From Terriglobia bacterium (GTDB lineage: Bacteria; Acidobacteriota; Terriglobia; UBA7540): a DNA stretch of 64,000 bases. The stretch is taken from contig DASTAW010000062.1 in the NCBI GenBank assembly GCA_035712365.1, forward strand, positions 1 to 64,000. The letters run 5' to 3'. The translations under genes were made by a program, and so were the position numbers. Shown here piece after piece: positions 33,678-43,093 of the stretch (positions are counted from its first letter, which is position 1; every line of letters starts with the position of its first letter). Below the pieces are notes generated by a model, which was not told the DNA's origin, made no database searches, and worked only from the letters and a program-made list of their open reading frames with translations.

Positions 33678-34604
33678 ATGGGGGAGGCGGCATTGTCAAA
33701 ACGTCGAATCATTCGAAACATCATCCTTGTTCTGTTGGCCCTGGCGGCGCTGTTCTTTCTCGTGGTCGTGCCGTGGTTTCTGACCGGCATCGTCACCCAG
33801 CGAAGGTTCCACTTTCACGACCGGAACGACGGCAAGACGCCGCAGTCCTACGGCCTTGATTACCAGTCCATCGAATTTCGTTCCTCTGATGGCATTTCGC
33901 TGAAAGGTTGGTACGTTCCGGCAGGCCCTCATGCCCGCGGAACCATCATCTATTGCCATGGTCTCAACCGTACCCGGATTGAAATGCTGCCGATGGAGAT
34001 TTACGGCCACAGCCTGGGATATAACGGTCTGCTCTTCGACTTTCGCCACTCGGGCGAGAGCGGCGGAAACGTCGGGACGCTGGGGTATCAGGAGCGGCTT
34101 GATGCCATTGCGGCTGTGCATTTCGCCCTGAACGATGAGCACGCCGAGCGCCCTATCGTCCTGTGGGGCGTTTCGATGGGCGCTTCTGCCGCACTGATGG
34201 CTGCCGCTGAGACGCAGGATGCAGCCGCCGTGATCTCCGACAGCTCCTTCCTCTCGTACAGCCACGTCATCGCTCACCACGCCTGGCTGTTCTTTCACCT
34301 TCCAGCCTTTCCGATCGTTGATGAGGTCATCTACTGGTCTGCCTGGCGAGGCGGCTTCTGGCCTTCGGATTTTGACCTGAGGAAAGCGGTCGAACGCGTC
34401 AACCCGCGTCCCATCCTGTTTATTGCGGTCGAGGGCGACCGGCGCATCACGCCTGAAGTTGCACGCGAACTCTATTCCCAATCCACAAGCCCCGGCAAAG
34501 CCATTCTTGTGGTTCCCGGCCGCCGTCACGGAGAAGGTTTTACCTCCGGCAATGAAATGTACGAGCAAGCAGTGAAGAATTTCCTCAACGGCCTGTCCCA
34601 CTGA
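33678..34604 (+). CDS. Membrane-anchored alpha/beta hydrolase
   Basis: 308 residues. One N-terminal transmembrane helix (IILVLLALAALFFLVVVPWFLTG) anchors a serine hydrolase domain facing the periplasm: oxyanion HG in IIYCHGLNRTRIE, nucleophile elbow GVSMGAS, and a late histidine in VVPGRRHGEGF. Resembles BAAT/FrsA or YqkD-like hydrolases. Starts four bases after the MFS stop, so it is probably co-transcribed; substrate unknown. Confidence 0.9.
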   Translation: MGEAALSKRRIIRNIILVLLALAALFFLVVVPWFLTGIVTQRRFHFHDRNDGKTPQSYGLDYQSIEFRSSDGISLKGWYVPAGPHARGTIIYCHGLNRTRIEMLPMEIYGHSLGYNGLLFDFRHSGESGGNVGTLGYQERLDAIAAVHFALNDEHAERPIVLWGVSMGASAALMAAAETQDAAAVISDSSFLSYSHVIAHHAWLFFHLPAFPIVDEVIYWSAWRGGFWPSDFDLRKAVERVNPRPILFIAVEGDRRITPEVARELYSQSTSPGKAILVVPGRRHGEGFTSGNEMYEQAVKNFLNGLSH

Positions 34605-35225
34605 AGGTGATCCTATTGGTTCTGGGGCGGGGTTGGGAGAAGCTGCTGAGGGCAGGGACCTGCGCCGGTATTGGCAGTGGAAGGTGTTAACGAGATAGAT
34701 AACGTGCAAAACATTGCATGCACTTGATTTCATTTCGGACGCAAGCCACTGCGCAAATGCGTTCACTCGCTGCCCGGATGCTCGAGCTAAAAACGCGAAA
34801 GAACCATGCTTCCTTGCCGGAATTCCTCTCCCGTTTAGAGTTCGGCGGACCCTGCGTGATGCTGCCCTGACGCCCCGCCTAAGGACCTTCCTTTCTTGTG
34901 ATTGCCTACAGCCGCCTGAGAACTGGTAAGGGCCTCAGGCCGGTTTCCCTGGATTTTGCTCACTGATTAAAAATCCGCGGCGGCAACAAGTTCGCGCCGG
35001 TTGCATAGCGCTGCAAATGTGAGAGTTGCTCAATCTTGGGTCAGGAATTCTCAAGCAATCAGCAGCATCCCCCGATAAATAGGACGGTGAAAACGGCGAC
35101 TTTGCCAGTACCTCCAGCGCACTGCTTTGGAACGCAGGTTGCTTAATACGTGAATACGAAGCGGGCACGTACGCCGCTCTCTAATAGGGGTAGATGAACC
35201 GGGCTGTGCTTCTTTAGGTGAGTTT
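34605..35225. other. Long gene-free stretch
   Basis: About 620 bases with no convincing gene. One 14-base inverted repeat TGCAA-AACA-TTGCA at 34705-34718 looks operator-like, but no regulator is adjacent. No promoter was recognised with confidence. Confidence 0.4.
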
Positions 35226-35456
35226 ATGGCAGAGCGTTTTGATCAACTAGTTAATGATGCTTTGCGTGGATGGTCGATCGTGCATGACTTGCCTGGCGCC
35301 TTGTACGCCTGGTTTCTCCTGTTAAAGCATCGTCTTAATCGCAGCACAAAAACCAGTTTTGTTTGGGCACCGGGGGCCAAACGGGGTCCGGGTTTGAAAT
35401 TTATTGTGTTTGACCCGCAGAGGTACAGACGCGTTCGCACCGTGAGTACCGTGTAA
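35226..35456 (+). CDS. Small uncharacterised protein
   Basis: 76 residues beginning MAERFDQLVNDALRGWSIVHD. It is basic towards the C-terminus (RYRRVRTVSTV), with one short hydrophobic stretch (GALYAWFLLLK). I do not recognise a family. A GGTGAG six bases before the ATG and its placement 36 bases before the TadG-like gene make it plausible, but codon evidence is thin. Confidence 0.35.
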   Translation: MAERFDQLVNDALRGWSIVHDLPGALYAWFLLLKHRLNRSTKTSFVWAPGAKRGPGLKFIVFDPQRYRRVRTVSTV

Positions 35457-35491
35457 TTGTGTGCGGGGAGCAGCAGGAGGGGCTGCAAATC

Positions 35492-36847
35492 ATGAAGAAC
35501 CTATACGCCAGTAGAAGTAGCCACGACGATCGGGGAGTCAGCATCCTGATCATTGCCGTCTCAATGATTTTTGTCCTCGGGATGGCAGGACTCGGTATTG
35601 ACCTCGCATCGCTTTATGTCGGAAGAAGCCAGGCCCAGCGCGCGGCCGATGCCGGCGCCCTGGCAGCAGCGCAGTATCTCGCGCAAAGTTGCACCGCTTC
35701 AAGCGGCTCGATTTCCGCGGACTGCGAGGCCACTGCCAAAGAACGGGCCGTCGCAGTAACCAACGCCAACCTGATTGCCGGGGTTGCGCCCAACATCACC
35801 ACCGATGACGTTACATTTCTCGAGACCAGCGCCAGCGATCCGCAAGTGCAGGTCCTCGCCGGGCGCGACACAGGCCACAGCAACGCTATGCCGACTTTCT
35901 TTGTCAAAATTTTTGGGATTAACTCGGCGAACGTTTCAGCCACGGCTGTGGCAGAAGCATTCAATCCTGCGGGCGGCGGTCCTCCGGTCGGAGCAACGTG
36001 CCTTAAGCCCTGGCTGATGCCGAATTGTGATTGGGCGCACAGTTTCGTCTCAAGCAAACAAACATACGACAACCCTGCATGTATCGATTCGACGACCAGT
36101 CCTCCCACCCACCATGCTCAGTTTCTCAATAACAATCCTCCAAGCCAGGAATACAGTACAGACCTCGTTAATCCGGGGCTGTATTCATCGGGTGGTGTCC
36201 AAGGTGAGCCGATTACGGTGAAGTCCAGCGACCCCTCGCAGGCGGCAGGTCCGAGCAAATTTTATCCCGTTTATCTTCCTGCAGGGAGCGTGGCGAGTGC
36301 TTGCCCTTCCTGCGCGAACGGTGGCGGAGGCGCCGGCGCCAACAACGCGGCGCTTTATAGGCAGAACATCGAATGCTGCAATACCACGCAAATCAATTGC
36401 GGCAGCCAGACGGTCCAGCCGATCACCGGCAACATGGTTGGCCCAACAGGGCAAGGAGTTGATTGCCTCATTCATCAGCAAGGGTCGTCAGGACAGGACA
36501 CCATGGCGGTCAATTCAGGCTCGGGGGGTGGCTTGTGGACGATTACAGCGGGATCGAACAACCCCTATGGCTTGAGCGGTCCCATTTCAACTTCTGACTC
36601 CATCGTGACAGTGCCTCTTTACGATGGCACGCCGCTGTGTCCCGGCGGATCATGCTCCCAAACTAACATTTTTGTGGTGGGATACCTGCAACTGTTTCTC
36701 AATAATGAGACCAGCGGGACTGTCCATGCCACCGTCATGAATGTAATCCCCTGCCCGGCGGCCGGCGGCAGCCCTGGCAGCGGCGGCACCCCTGTCGTCG
36801 CATCCGGCGGTAGCTCCCCGGTTCCTATACGGTTGATTCATGAATAA
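35492..36847 (+). CDS. TadG-like (TadE/G N-terminal domain) pilus-associated secreted protein
   Basis: 451 residues. The N-terminus SSHDDRGVSILIIAVSMIFVLGMAGLGIDLASLYVGRSQAQRAADAGALAAAQYLA is the putative Flp pilus-assembly TadE/G-like domain: a membrane helix followed by a conserved RxxAQxAADAAALAGA-like helix. The remainder is a cysteine- and glycine/serine-rich extracellular region. Tad genes usually come as a large locus, but none of the secretion ATPases or pilins are here. AGGAGG lies 11-18 bases before the ATG at 35492. The actual role is unknown. Confidence 0.8.
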   Translation: MKNLYASRSSHDDRGVSILIIAVSMIFVLGMAGLGIDLASLYVGRSQAQRAADAGALAAAQYLAQSCTASSGSISADCEATAKERAVAVTNANLIAGVAPNITTDDVTFLETSASDPQVQVLAGRDTGHSNAMPTFFVKIFGINSANVSATAVAEAFNPAGGGPPVGATCLKPWLMPNCDWAHSFVSSKQTYDNPACIDSTTSPPTHHAQFLNNNPPSQEYSTDLVNPGLYSSGGVQGEPITVKSSDPSQAAGPSKFYPVYLPAGSVASACPSCANGGGGAGANNAALYRQNIECCNTTQINCGSQTVQPITGNMVGPTGQGVDCLIHQQGSSGQDTMAVNSGSGGGLWTITAGSNNPYGLSGPISTSDSIVTVPLYDGTPLCPGGSCSQTNIFVVGYLQLFLNNETSGTVHATVMNVIPCPAAGGSPGSGGTPVVASGGSSPVPIRLIHE

Positions 36848-36869
36848 CTGAAGGCAACGCAACAACCTG

Positions 36870-36915
36870 CTTGCCGCAGAGATGCCCAAGTCCTCCCGGG
36901 TTTCTCTGCGGCAAG
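36870..36915. terminator. 13-base-pair perfect hairpin between convergent genes
   Basis: CTTGCCGCAGAGA (36870-36882) is the exact reverse complement of TCTCTGCGGCAAG (36903-36915), with a 20-base loop. It sits between the convergent TadG-like and DUF2490 genes, a usual place for a bidirectional terminator, but it has no T-run. Confidence 0.5.
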
Positions 36916-36963
36916 TTGAGCCGATGGCTCCTCTATCGCCCCATCCACTTCCTGCCCGATTTC

Positions 36964-37659
36964 CTAAAATCGTGTCTTGATGCTGATGCCGAGGGAGTTC
37001 AGATCGCCAGGTCGTGAATACCCGTCGTTCTGGTGGACGTAATACAGGTCGATAGACAGCTTCGTGCTCAGCCTTCGACCCGCGCCCAGAGCAATGCGGT
37101 TTCGATACCACTTGTTCAGAGTCGAGCTGTAAAAAACTTCATCCCATGCAAAAACGCTCATCTGCTTGCGCAACACCTTAACAGGCCGCCGCAACTCCAC
37201 CCGGTTGCGATACCGCCAGTCCCGCGCGGCTTCTATGAAACGCCTTTCACCCAGATTGCGGTCGCTGATTTCCCAGTGCTTCCAGGAAGCCGCAGCAGTG
37301 GCGGCCACGGCCAGTCGATTTTCCGACTGCTGAGGCCTGAAAATCGTGTCACTCACCGAATACTGGTAGTAAGGCGCGATTGTGAGAAGCTTGTGCCAGT
37401 GGAAAGCGAAGCCCGAAGCGATTCGATGGTAGATCAAGTGCCCCTGATCATCGCCGTAGCGGATTCCGGCGCTTATCTGAAAATCGGTTTTTTCATTGAG
37501 TGGATGGGTTCCGTACAGGTCAGCCCACGCCTGGAAGTCATGACGCGGTCGCGGGTCCTGTGCCCGGCAGAACATTGCTCCCGGAATGAGACCAAGAGCA
37601 GCAACCAGAATGACTTCGGTGGGCAGAGAACGCCGCGATTGCGGGAATTGTGATTTCAT
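36964..37659 (-). CDS. DUF2490 domain-containing outer membrane protein
   Basis: 231 residues with a signal peptide (VILVAALGLIPGAMFCRAQ). The body has alternating beta-strand patterns (DFQAWADLYGTHPLNEKTDFQISAGIRYGDD..., RYRNRVELRRPV, WYRNRIALGAGRRLSTKLSIDLYYVHQN) and a C-terminal ISIKTRF that ends in phenylalanine, as in beta barrels. This matches DUF2490, a predicted outer-membrane barrel of unknown function. It lies 69 bases from the TonB receptor gene on the same strand. Confidence 0.82.
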   Translation of the reverse strand: MKSQFPQSRRSLPTEVILVAALGLIPGAMFCRAQDPRPRHDFQAWADLYGTHPLNEKTDFQISAGIRYGDDQGHLIYHRIASGFAFHWHKLLTIAPYYQYSVSDTIFRPQQSENRLAVAATAAASWKHWEISDRNLGERRFIEAARDWRYRNRVELRRPVKVLRKQMSVFAWDEVFYSSTLNKWYRNRIALGAGRRLSTKLSIDLYYVHQNDGYSRPGDLNSLGISIKTRF

Positions 37660-37728
37660 TCGGTCTCGACGTTACCGGCTATCCCATGTGGAGGACCGCA
37701 ACAGCCGGCAATTTCGAAACCATGAATC

Positions 37729-40700
37729 TTACCACAACAGCTTCAGCCCGAACTGGATTTGCCTCGCGCTGGTGGATGTGCTGGTGATGACGCCCGCCGT
37801 TGTTGCCGGAACGCCCGCCGGCTGGGTGAAGACGATCAGGTTGGGGGTGTTAAAATTCGGCCGGTTAAGGACATTGAAGAACTCGGCCCGCAGCTCGATT
37901 TTCAGGCTTTCCGTCAGGGACGTGTCCTTCATGAGGGAGGAGTCAAAAGTTTCGAGGCCTGGTCCGATGAATGTGTCTCGTCCGACATTGCCATAAGTTC
38001 CGTTGGGCGGAACGATGAAGGCGTTGGGACCAAAGTATCGGTTCGGCCCCCCCAGGACCACAGGTCCGGCGAACGCGGGATTAAACGAGGGCCGAACGGA
38101 ATTCCGACTGTCCCCGTTGTTCGAGGGATTGAAACTCATCTGCGGCGTGAAAGGAAAGCCAGATCGCGCTGTTATGATGGCATCCAGCGTCCAGCCGCTT
38201 ACCAGCTTCCCCTTCCACCCCGTCTCCCCGCCGAGAAACCGGCGGCTCTCCCCGAACGGAAGTTGATAACTGCCGCTGACCACCGCAATGTGTCGAACGT
38301 CGAAAGTGGAAAGGCCGTAGTCCATGGCCAGGTTTTGGGGATTCATGGCGAGCCCGGGAGCGTTTGTGGCGGCACTGGGATTCAGCGTGTCGCCATTATC
38401 GAGGCTCTTTGACCACGTATAGGCTCCGCGGAATTCAAGCTCGCGAGAAAACCGCTGGCGGATTTCAGCCTGCAGCGCGTTATACGAACTGACGCCCTCG
38501 GAAAACCACGTCCACGTATTCGCCAGTTCCGGGTTGGCCAGTGGAGCGCCCCGCGGCGTGTAAATGGTCCCTGCAGGCAATGTTGCCGGGCAGGGAATCG
38601 CTGGGCACGTAACCGGGACCGGGATGTTAGCGTCAAGGCTGACGATCTCATGATAGCCGTGCGACCCCACGTAGCTTGCGCGTACGACAGTGTTGCGGGC
38701 GAGGGCGTGTTCAATTGCGAGGCTGTAGGCTTCGATCATGGGTGTTTGCAGGCTGGGCTGTGCGCCTGCCGGTTCAACCAGGGCCGCGACGGGCAGCGGG
38801 CCGCCGGGGACCAGCGGAAACGACCCCAGAGATACATTCTTCATGTGGAGGGTCGTGTTGAATGGAGCATTTTGGTCCAGCCGATAGCTCAAAGCGTCCT
38901 GAAGATGGGCGTACAATCCGAAACCGGCGCGGACAACCGTTTTCCCGTCGCCGAATGGGTCCCAGGCAAGCCCGACGCGCGGTTCCGGGAGGAACCTGGC
39001 ACGGTTGACGGTGAAGACGGACTTTGCGACGCGGGGGCTGGTTTCGATGACTCCCTGGGAGTCGAAAACGAAGTTTGCGGCCCGGTCTCTGGCTTCGTTC
39101 CAGCCGTTCGTGAATTCGTCCCGGAACCCCAGCGAGACAGTCAGGTTCCGCCGGAGCCGCAGGTTGTCCTGCACGTACCACGCGCCTTCCAGCGACCGCC
39201 AGGCCATCGCTGTCGGGGACGGGACAGCAACGAAGGTCGAAACGTTTCCCTGCAGAAAATCCTGCAAGCTTGAAAACGACGCCTGGCCGTACTGGGAAAG
39301 CGCCAGTCTGTCGTTCGACTGGATCTGCTGGAACCAGGCGCCAGCGGTCATCTGGTGGGGCCCTTTGTGAACGGCCAACCGGTCTTCGTAGGTGAACAGG
39401 TTCCGGTTGATAAACAAGTTGCTTCCGATATTGCTTCCCGCCTGGCTGATCTGGGTTGCGGCATTGGGCGACGCGCCGCCCCCGATGACGACTGCCCCAA
39501 TGGGCCTGCCCTGAATGAAGCCGGGCAGATCGACGGCTGACTTTCCCGTAAAAAAGTAAGCGGCGCGGGAAAAGCCAATACGTGCGACGTTCAACGCCGT
39601 GGGCGAAATCAGATGAGTCTCTTCCAGGCTTGCGACCTGCTCCCGCAGGCTCTCAACGTCCACGCTGAGCGGATTGGCGCTGGGGGTAAAATCGTCGCTA
39701 TCATCGATGGTGTAGATGGCGCTCAGAGAATCCTTGACGGAAAACTGGCGGTCAAGTCTCGTCGTGCCGAAATCCTCCCGGATGGTTTGGAGAGGATGGT
39801 TGAATGCCTCCGCAATTCCACCGCCCAGTTCGGGACCATTCGCTTGCGGCCAGAGTGAAAGCAAAGGCGCTGCTTCCGGCGCGACCCCAACGTAAACCAG
39901 TGTGCCGTCTGACCCGGGCAGGTAGCCTTGGCGTGCCCCCCCGTCCGGGACAAGTCCCACGCTGCTGAGCCGCAGATGCTGGCGGTAGCCTTCGTAGTTG
40001 CCAAAAATGAAGGTTTTGTTCTTCTGGATGGGGCCGCCGACCGCTCCGCCGAACTGGTTTCTCTGAAAAGAAGGTTTGGATCCGTGATCGAAAAAGCTCC
40101 GGGCATCCAGATCGCCGTTTCTCAAAAACTCGAAAACCGTTCCGTGCCATTGATTGGTTCCCGAGTCCGTAAGGATGCTTACCTGCGCTCCTGGCCTCTT
40201 TCCGTATTCGGGGCCATAGACGCCCGTGGCAACATTGAACTCCCGGATGGCATCGACACCCAGCAACTGTCCGCTGGTTGCGGCTGGCTGCATGTTGATC
40301 TCGGCCGCGCCGGTGTATTCAACGCCGTTCAGAAGGAACAGGTTTTCCTGGGGCCTGCGGCCGAGCACCGCGAACATGTTCCCCACGGCCGAATTCGAAC
40401 CTCCAACGCCACCGCGCTTTTCGGACGTATAGTCCACAATGCCGGGATTCAGCGTGAGCAGTTCGTCATAACTGCGGCCGTTGAGGGGCAGGTCCTTGAT
40501 CTCTCGGGTGCCCACCATGCCCGCATTCGAGTTCGCGGACAAGTTGACCAGGGGGGCCTGGCCTTGGATGGTGAGTTGCTGGCGGAATTCGCCCAGCCGG
40601 AGAGAAAAATTCATCACCGTCTGTTCCGCCGCGGCCAGCACAATCCCCGTGTGGACCGCAGTCCGAAAGCCCTCCTTCCGGACAGTCACCTGATATTGTC

Positions 40701-40950
40701 CGGCTGGCAGCGCAACGAGATCGTAACGGCCTTCCGTATCCGTCACCGTTGAACGGACGAAGCCGGTTTGCTGTTCTTGCGCCTTGACCTGTGCATTCGC
40801 GACGGCTCTTCCCGAGGGGTCCATAATGGTCCCAAGAACTTCAGCCGTAACCTGCGCCCGCGCCGGCAGCGCCAGGCATGCAGCGATGGAAATCAGCAGA
40901 ACAACTGTCCTTAACGGCATTTCTCCCGATCGCGCCAAAAATCGCATCAT
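37729..40950 (-). CDS. TonB-dependent receptor, Oar-like, with carboxypeptidase-regulatory domain
   Basis: 1073 residues. Signal peptide (TVVLLISIAACLALPARA) is followed by a CarboxypepD_reg-like domain (VLGTIMDPSGRAVANAQVKAQ ... GRYDLVALPAGQYQVTVRKEGF), a plug (NAGMVGTREIKDLPLNGRSYDELLTLNPG) and a long beta barrel ending in IQFGLKLLW. Oar-like receptors are typical of Acidobacteriota and are thought to import or process large substrates, often glycans. Start at 40950 follows TAGGAG; ATG 40947 or 40920 are alternatives. A clear promoter lies upstream on this strand. Confidence 0.93.
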   Translation of the reverse strand: MMRFLARSGEMPLRTVVLLISIAACLALPARAQVTAEVLGTIMDPSGRAVANAQVKAQEQQTGFVRSTVTDTEGRYDLVALPAGQYQVTVRKEGFRTAVHTGIVLAAAEQTVMNFSLRLGEFRQQLTIQGQAPLVNLSANSNAGMVGTREIKDLPLNGRSYDELLTLNPGIVDYTSEKRGGVGGSNSAVGNMFAVLGRRPQENLFLLNGVEYTGAAEINMQPAATSGQLLGVDAIREFNVATGVYGPEYGKRPGAQVSILTDSGTNQWHGTVFEFLRNGDLDARSFFDHGSKPSFQRNQFGGAVGGPIQKNKTFIFGNYEGYRQHLRLSSVGLVPDGGARQGYLPGSDGTLVYVGVAPEAAPLLSLWPQANGPELGGGIAEAFNHPLQTIREDFGTTRLDRQFSVKDSLSAIYTIDDSDDFTPSANPLSVDVESLREQVASLEETHLISPTALNVARIGFSRAAYFFTGKSAVDLPGFIQGRPIGAVVIGGGASPNAATQISQAGSNIGSNLFINRNLFTYEDRLAVHKGPHQMTAGAWFQQIQSNDRLALSQYGQASFSSLQDFLQGNVSTFVAVPSPTAMAWRSLEGAWYVQDNLRLRRNLTVSLGFRDEFTNGWNEARDRAANFVFDSQGVIETSPRVAKSVFTVNRARFLPEPRVGLAWDPFGDGKTVVRAGFGLYAHLQDALSYRLDQNAPFNTTLHMKNVSLGSFPLVPGGPLPVAALVEPAGAQPSLQTPMIEAYSLAIEHALARNTVVRASYVGSHGYHEIVSLDANIPVPVTCPAIPCPATLPAGTIYTPRGAPLANPELANTWTWFSEGVSSYNALQAEIRQRFSRELEFRGAYTWSKSLDNGDTLNPSAATNAPGLAMNPQNLAMDYGLSTFDVRHIAVVSGSYQLPFGESRRFLGGETGWKGKLVSGWTLDAIITARSGFPFTPQMSFNPSNNGDSRNSVRPSFNPAFAGPVVLGGPNRYFGPNAFIVPPNGTYGNVGRDTFIGPGLETFDSSLMKDTSLTESLKIELRAEFFNVLNRPNFNTPNLIVFTQPAGVPATTAGVITSTSTSARQIQFGLKLLW

Positions 40951-41028
40951 TTCTCTCCTATTTTCGATGCCCGTACCAGAGGCGGGAAGCCTTCCATGCG
41001 GATAATCCAACGCACGGGGACAAAAGCG

Positions 41029-41058
41029 ATCATAAGAAGAATAGCCTGAATAAGTCAA
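41029..41058 (-). promoter_or_regulatory. Sigma70-type promoter of the Oar-like receptor gene
   Basis: On the minus strand TTGACT (41053-41058) and TATGAT (41029-41034) are separated by 18 bases. The region directly upstream (41059-41105) is very AT-rich, like an UP element. The start site would be near 41022, giving a leader of about 70 bases. Confidence 0.6.
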
Positions 41059-41218
41059 ATAATACGCAATAAATAATATGACTCTATATGATTTAATGTG
41101 ATTTAAGAGGGTCGTGAATCGCCGCTGGTCTGCGATTCCCATCCGATGCTTTCTGCATGTCATTTGCAGACTGGCGTGGCCGAATTTTCAAATCGGGTTG
41201 TGTGGAGGAGGCTTGCGG

Positions 41219-42343
41219 CTAGCTGTTTTCCAGAGTGCGTTGGTAAAGCTGTTCGTATTGCGGGATGATCTTCGAGGCGCAGAACTCGGACAGAGCACGG
41301 CGCCTGCCCGCCTCTCCCATTTTGTGCTGAAGGTCGGGGTCGGTAAGAATATCCAAAGCACGGGCAGCCATGGTGTCCACATCCCTTGCCGGCACCAGAA
41401 AACCTTCCACTCCGTCCTGGACAACCTCAGGGAGTCCGCCCACCTTGGAGCAGATGCAAGGGACCGCGCACGCCATGGCCTCCAGCGCCACCAGCCCGAA
41501 CGACTCCAGGTCACTGGGCAGCAAAGCCACGTCAGCGCAGGACAGCAGATCCTGCACCTGGTTCTGTTTGCCAAGGAAGAGAACATCATCTGAAATTTTC
41601 TTGTCACGCGCCAGCCACTCCGCAGACGTGCGGTCGGGACCATCGCCGATCATCAACAGCTTGGACGGAATCTTCTTGCGGACCCGGGCGAAAATCTCCA
41701 CGACGTCCATAACTCGCTTGACGGGGCGGAAATTGGAAAGGTGCGCCAGCACCTTTTCGCCGTGCGACGCGAAATCCTGCCGGCGAGAATGTTTGTCCTG
41801 CGGATGAAACACATCACAGTTGACGAAGTTCGGAATCACGTCAATCGGCCGCGTGATGCCGAATTCCTTCAGGGTTGTCTGGCGGAGATATTCCGAAATG
41901 GCGGTGACCGCGTCACTCTCCTCGATGGCAAAACGTGTGATGGGCAAATACGAGCGGTTTGAGCCCACCAGCGTGATGTCGGTGCCGTGCAGCGTCGTGA
42001 CAAAAGGAATCCTGCGCTCGTCCATCATGGCGCGGGCCAGGTAAGCGCTGACGGAATGAGGAATGGCGTAATGGACGTGCAGGATGTCGAGCTGCTCGTT
42101 GACCGCCACGTTGTACATCTGCGAGGCCAGCGCAAGGGTGTACGGCGGATGGTCAAATAGCGGATAATTCAACACTTCCACTTCGTGGAAATGGATGTTT
42201 TCAGAGAGTTCAAGAACGCGCACCGGAAGAGCGTAACTGATAAAGTGGATATCGTGGCCGCGCGCGGCCAGTTCCAGGCCAAGTTCCGTGCCTACTACGC
42301 CGCTTCCGCCATAGGTTGGGTAACAGGTGATTCCAATTTTCAT
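41219..42343 (-). CDS. bshA: N-acetyl-alpha-D-glucosaminyl L-malate synthase
   Basis: 374 residues, GT4 family. BshA joins GlcNAc from UDP-GlcNAc to L-malate in the first step of bacillithiol synthesis. Characteristic sequence: MKIGITCYPTYGGSGVVGTELGLELAARGHDIHFISYALP, LDILHVHYAIPHSVSAYLARAM, VIPNFVNCDVFHP, GDGPDRTSAEWLARD and the EX7E-type ESFGLVALEAMACAVP. The fit to BshA is close along the whole length. No bshB or bshC is in this window. It is followed downstream by no gene on the same strand within 260 bases. Confidence 0.95.
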   Translation of the reverse strand: MKIGITCYPTYGGSGVVGTELGLELAARGHDIHFISYALPVRVLELSENIHFHEVEVLNYPLFDHPPYTLALASQMYNVAVNEQLDILHVHYAIPHSVSAYLARAMMDERRIPFVTTLHGTDITLVGSNRSYLPITRFAIEESDAVTAISEYLRQTTLKEFGITRPIDVIPNFVNCDVFHPQDKHSRRQDFASHGEKVLAHLSNFRPVKRVMDVVEIFARVRKKIPSKLLMIGDGPDRTSAEWLARDKKISDDVLFLGKQNQVQDLLSCADVALLPSDLESFGLVALEAMACAVPCICSKVGGLPEVVQDGVEGFLVPARDVDTMAARALDILTDPDLQHKMGEAGRRRALSEFCASKIIPQYEQLYQRTLENS

Positions 42344-42379
42344 GGAGTGTCAGGAGGTCGGCCGATTCCGGCGCGATTA

Positions 42380-42868
42380 CTACGAGGCAGGCGCCGGTTT
42401 GTCTTTTGCCTGCTCTTTTCCGGAACTCAGAACAACAATATTCTTGATCGTGCGCTCGCCGGACTTCTGGTCAAAGTAAATCAGCACTGCCGTTCCAGGA
42501 ATCAGTGCGCTCAGGTCCATCCTGCCACCGTTGAGATTCTGGATGCGAACATTCTTCTTAAAAGGGAAGATCTCGCTGCCCCGGCCCTCGATGGGATTGA
42601 CGTTCATTATCCCCTGCTTCATGTCAAGCGACTGGATCTTTCCACTGTAAGCCGCCGGGCGGTTGCTGGTAGTCAGCTTGCTGACGATGGGGACTTTGGT
42701 CCGGTGCTCCTGGGCATGAATAGGCGCCGTCTGAAAGGCCAGAAACAAACAGACGCCCAGCAGCGCGGCCAGCGCGCATTCGCCGGCGCTTTTTCCGTGC
42801 AGTTTACCGCCCCCGAAGTTGTGCCGCGGCAGGTCCCGGGTTGGAGCCGAACTTTTGCGATGACTCAT
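42380..42868 (-). CDS. Small exported protein of unknown function
   Basis: 162 residues. The N-terminus is basic, then hydrophobic (CALAALLGVCLFLAFQTAPIHAQ), a signal peptide. The mature part (YSGKIQSLDMKQGIMNVNPIEGRGSEIFPFKKNVRIQNLNGGRMDLSALIPGTAVLIYFDQKSGERTIKNIVV) resembles DUF5666-like OB/beta-barrel domains. It lies 36 bases upstream of bshA on the same strand and may be co-transcribed. Function not known. An in-frame TTG at 42880 adds four residues. Confidence 0.6.
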   Translation of the reverse strand: MSHRKSSAPTRDLPRHNFGGGKLHGKSAGECALAALLGVCLFLAFQTAPIHAQEHRTKVPIVSKLTTSNRPAAYSGKIQSLDMKQGIMNVNPIEGRGSEIFPFKKNVRIQNLNGGRMDLSALIPGTAVLIYFDQKSGERTIKNIVVLSSGKEQAKDKPAPAS

Positions 42869-43093
42869 GGAACTACCCAAGGCAGCAACCTCCCCTCACA
42901 TGCTAGGAAGGCTCAAAGCCTCGTGTCAAGCGGTTTTCAATCGTGCGCCAGACGCAGAGGCGCTTCCAGCGATAGTGCCGTGAAGCAAAACTGCGATGCC
43001 ATTCAGCCAATGCTGGCATTCCCCGCTTACGCGAAGTTTCTATTACCGGAAGATGGTGCAACCCCGGAGTAAGGACCCGATCCGACGCAAGTG

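Noticed and set aside
34705-34718. TGCAA-AACA-TTGCA palindrome as an operator
   Set aside because: No regulator or promoter nearby and 5-base arms occur by chance.
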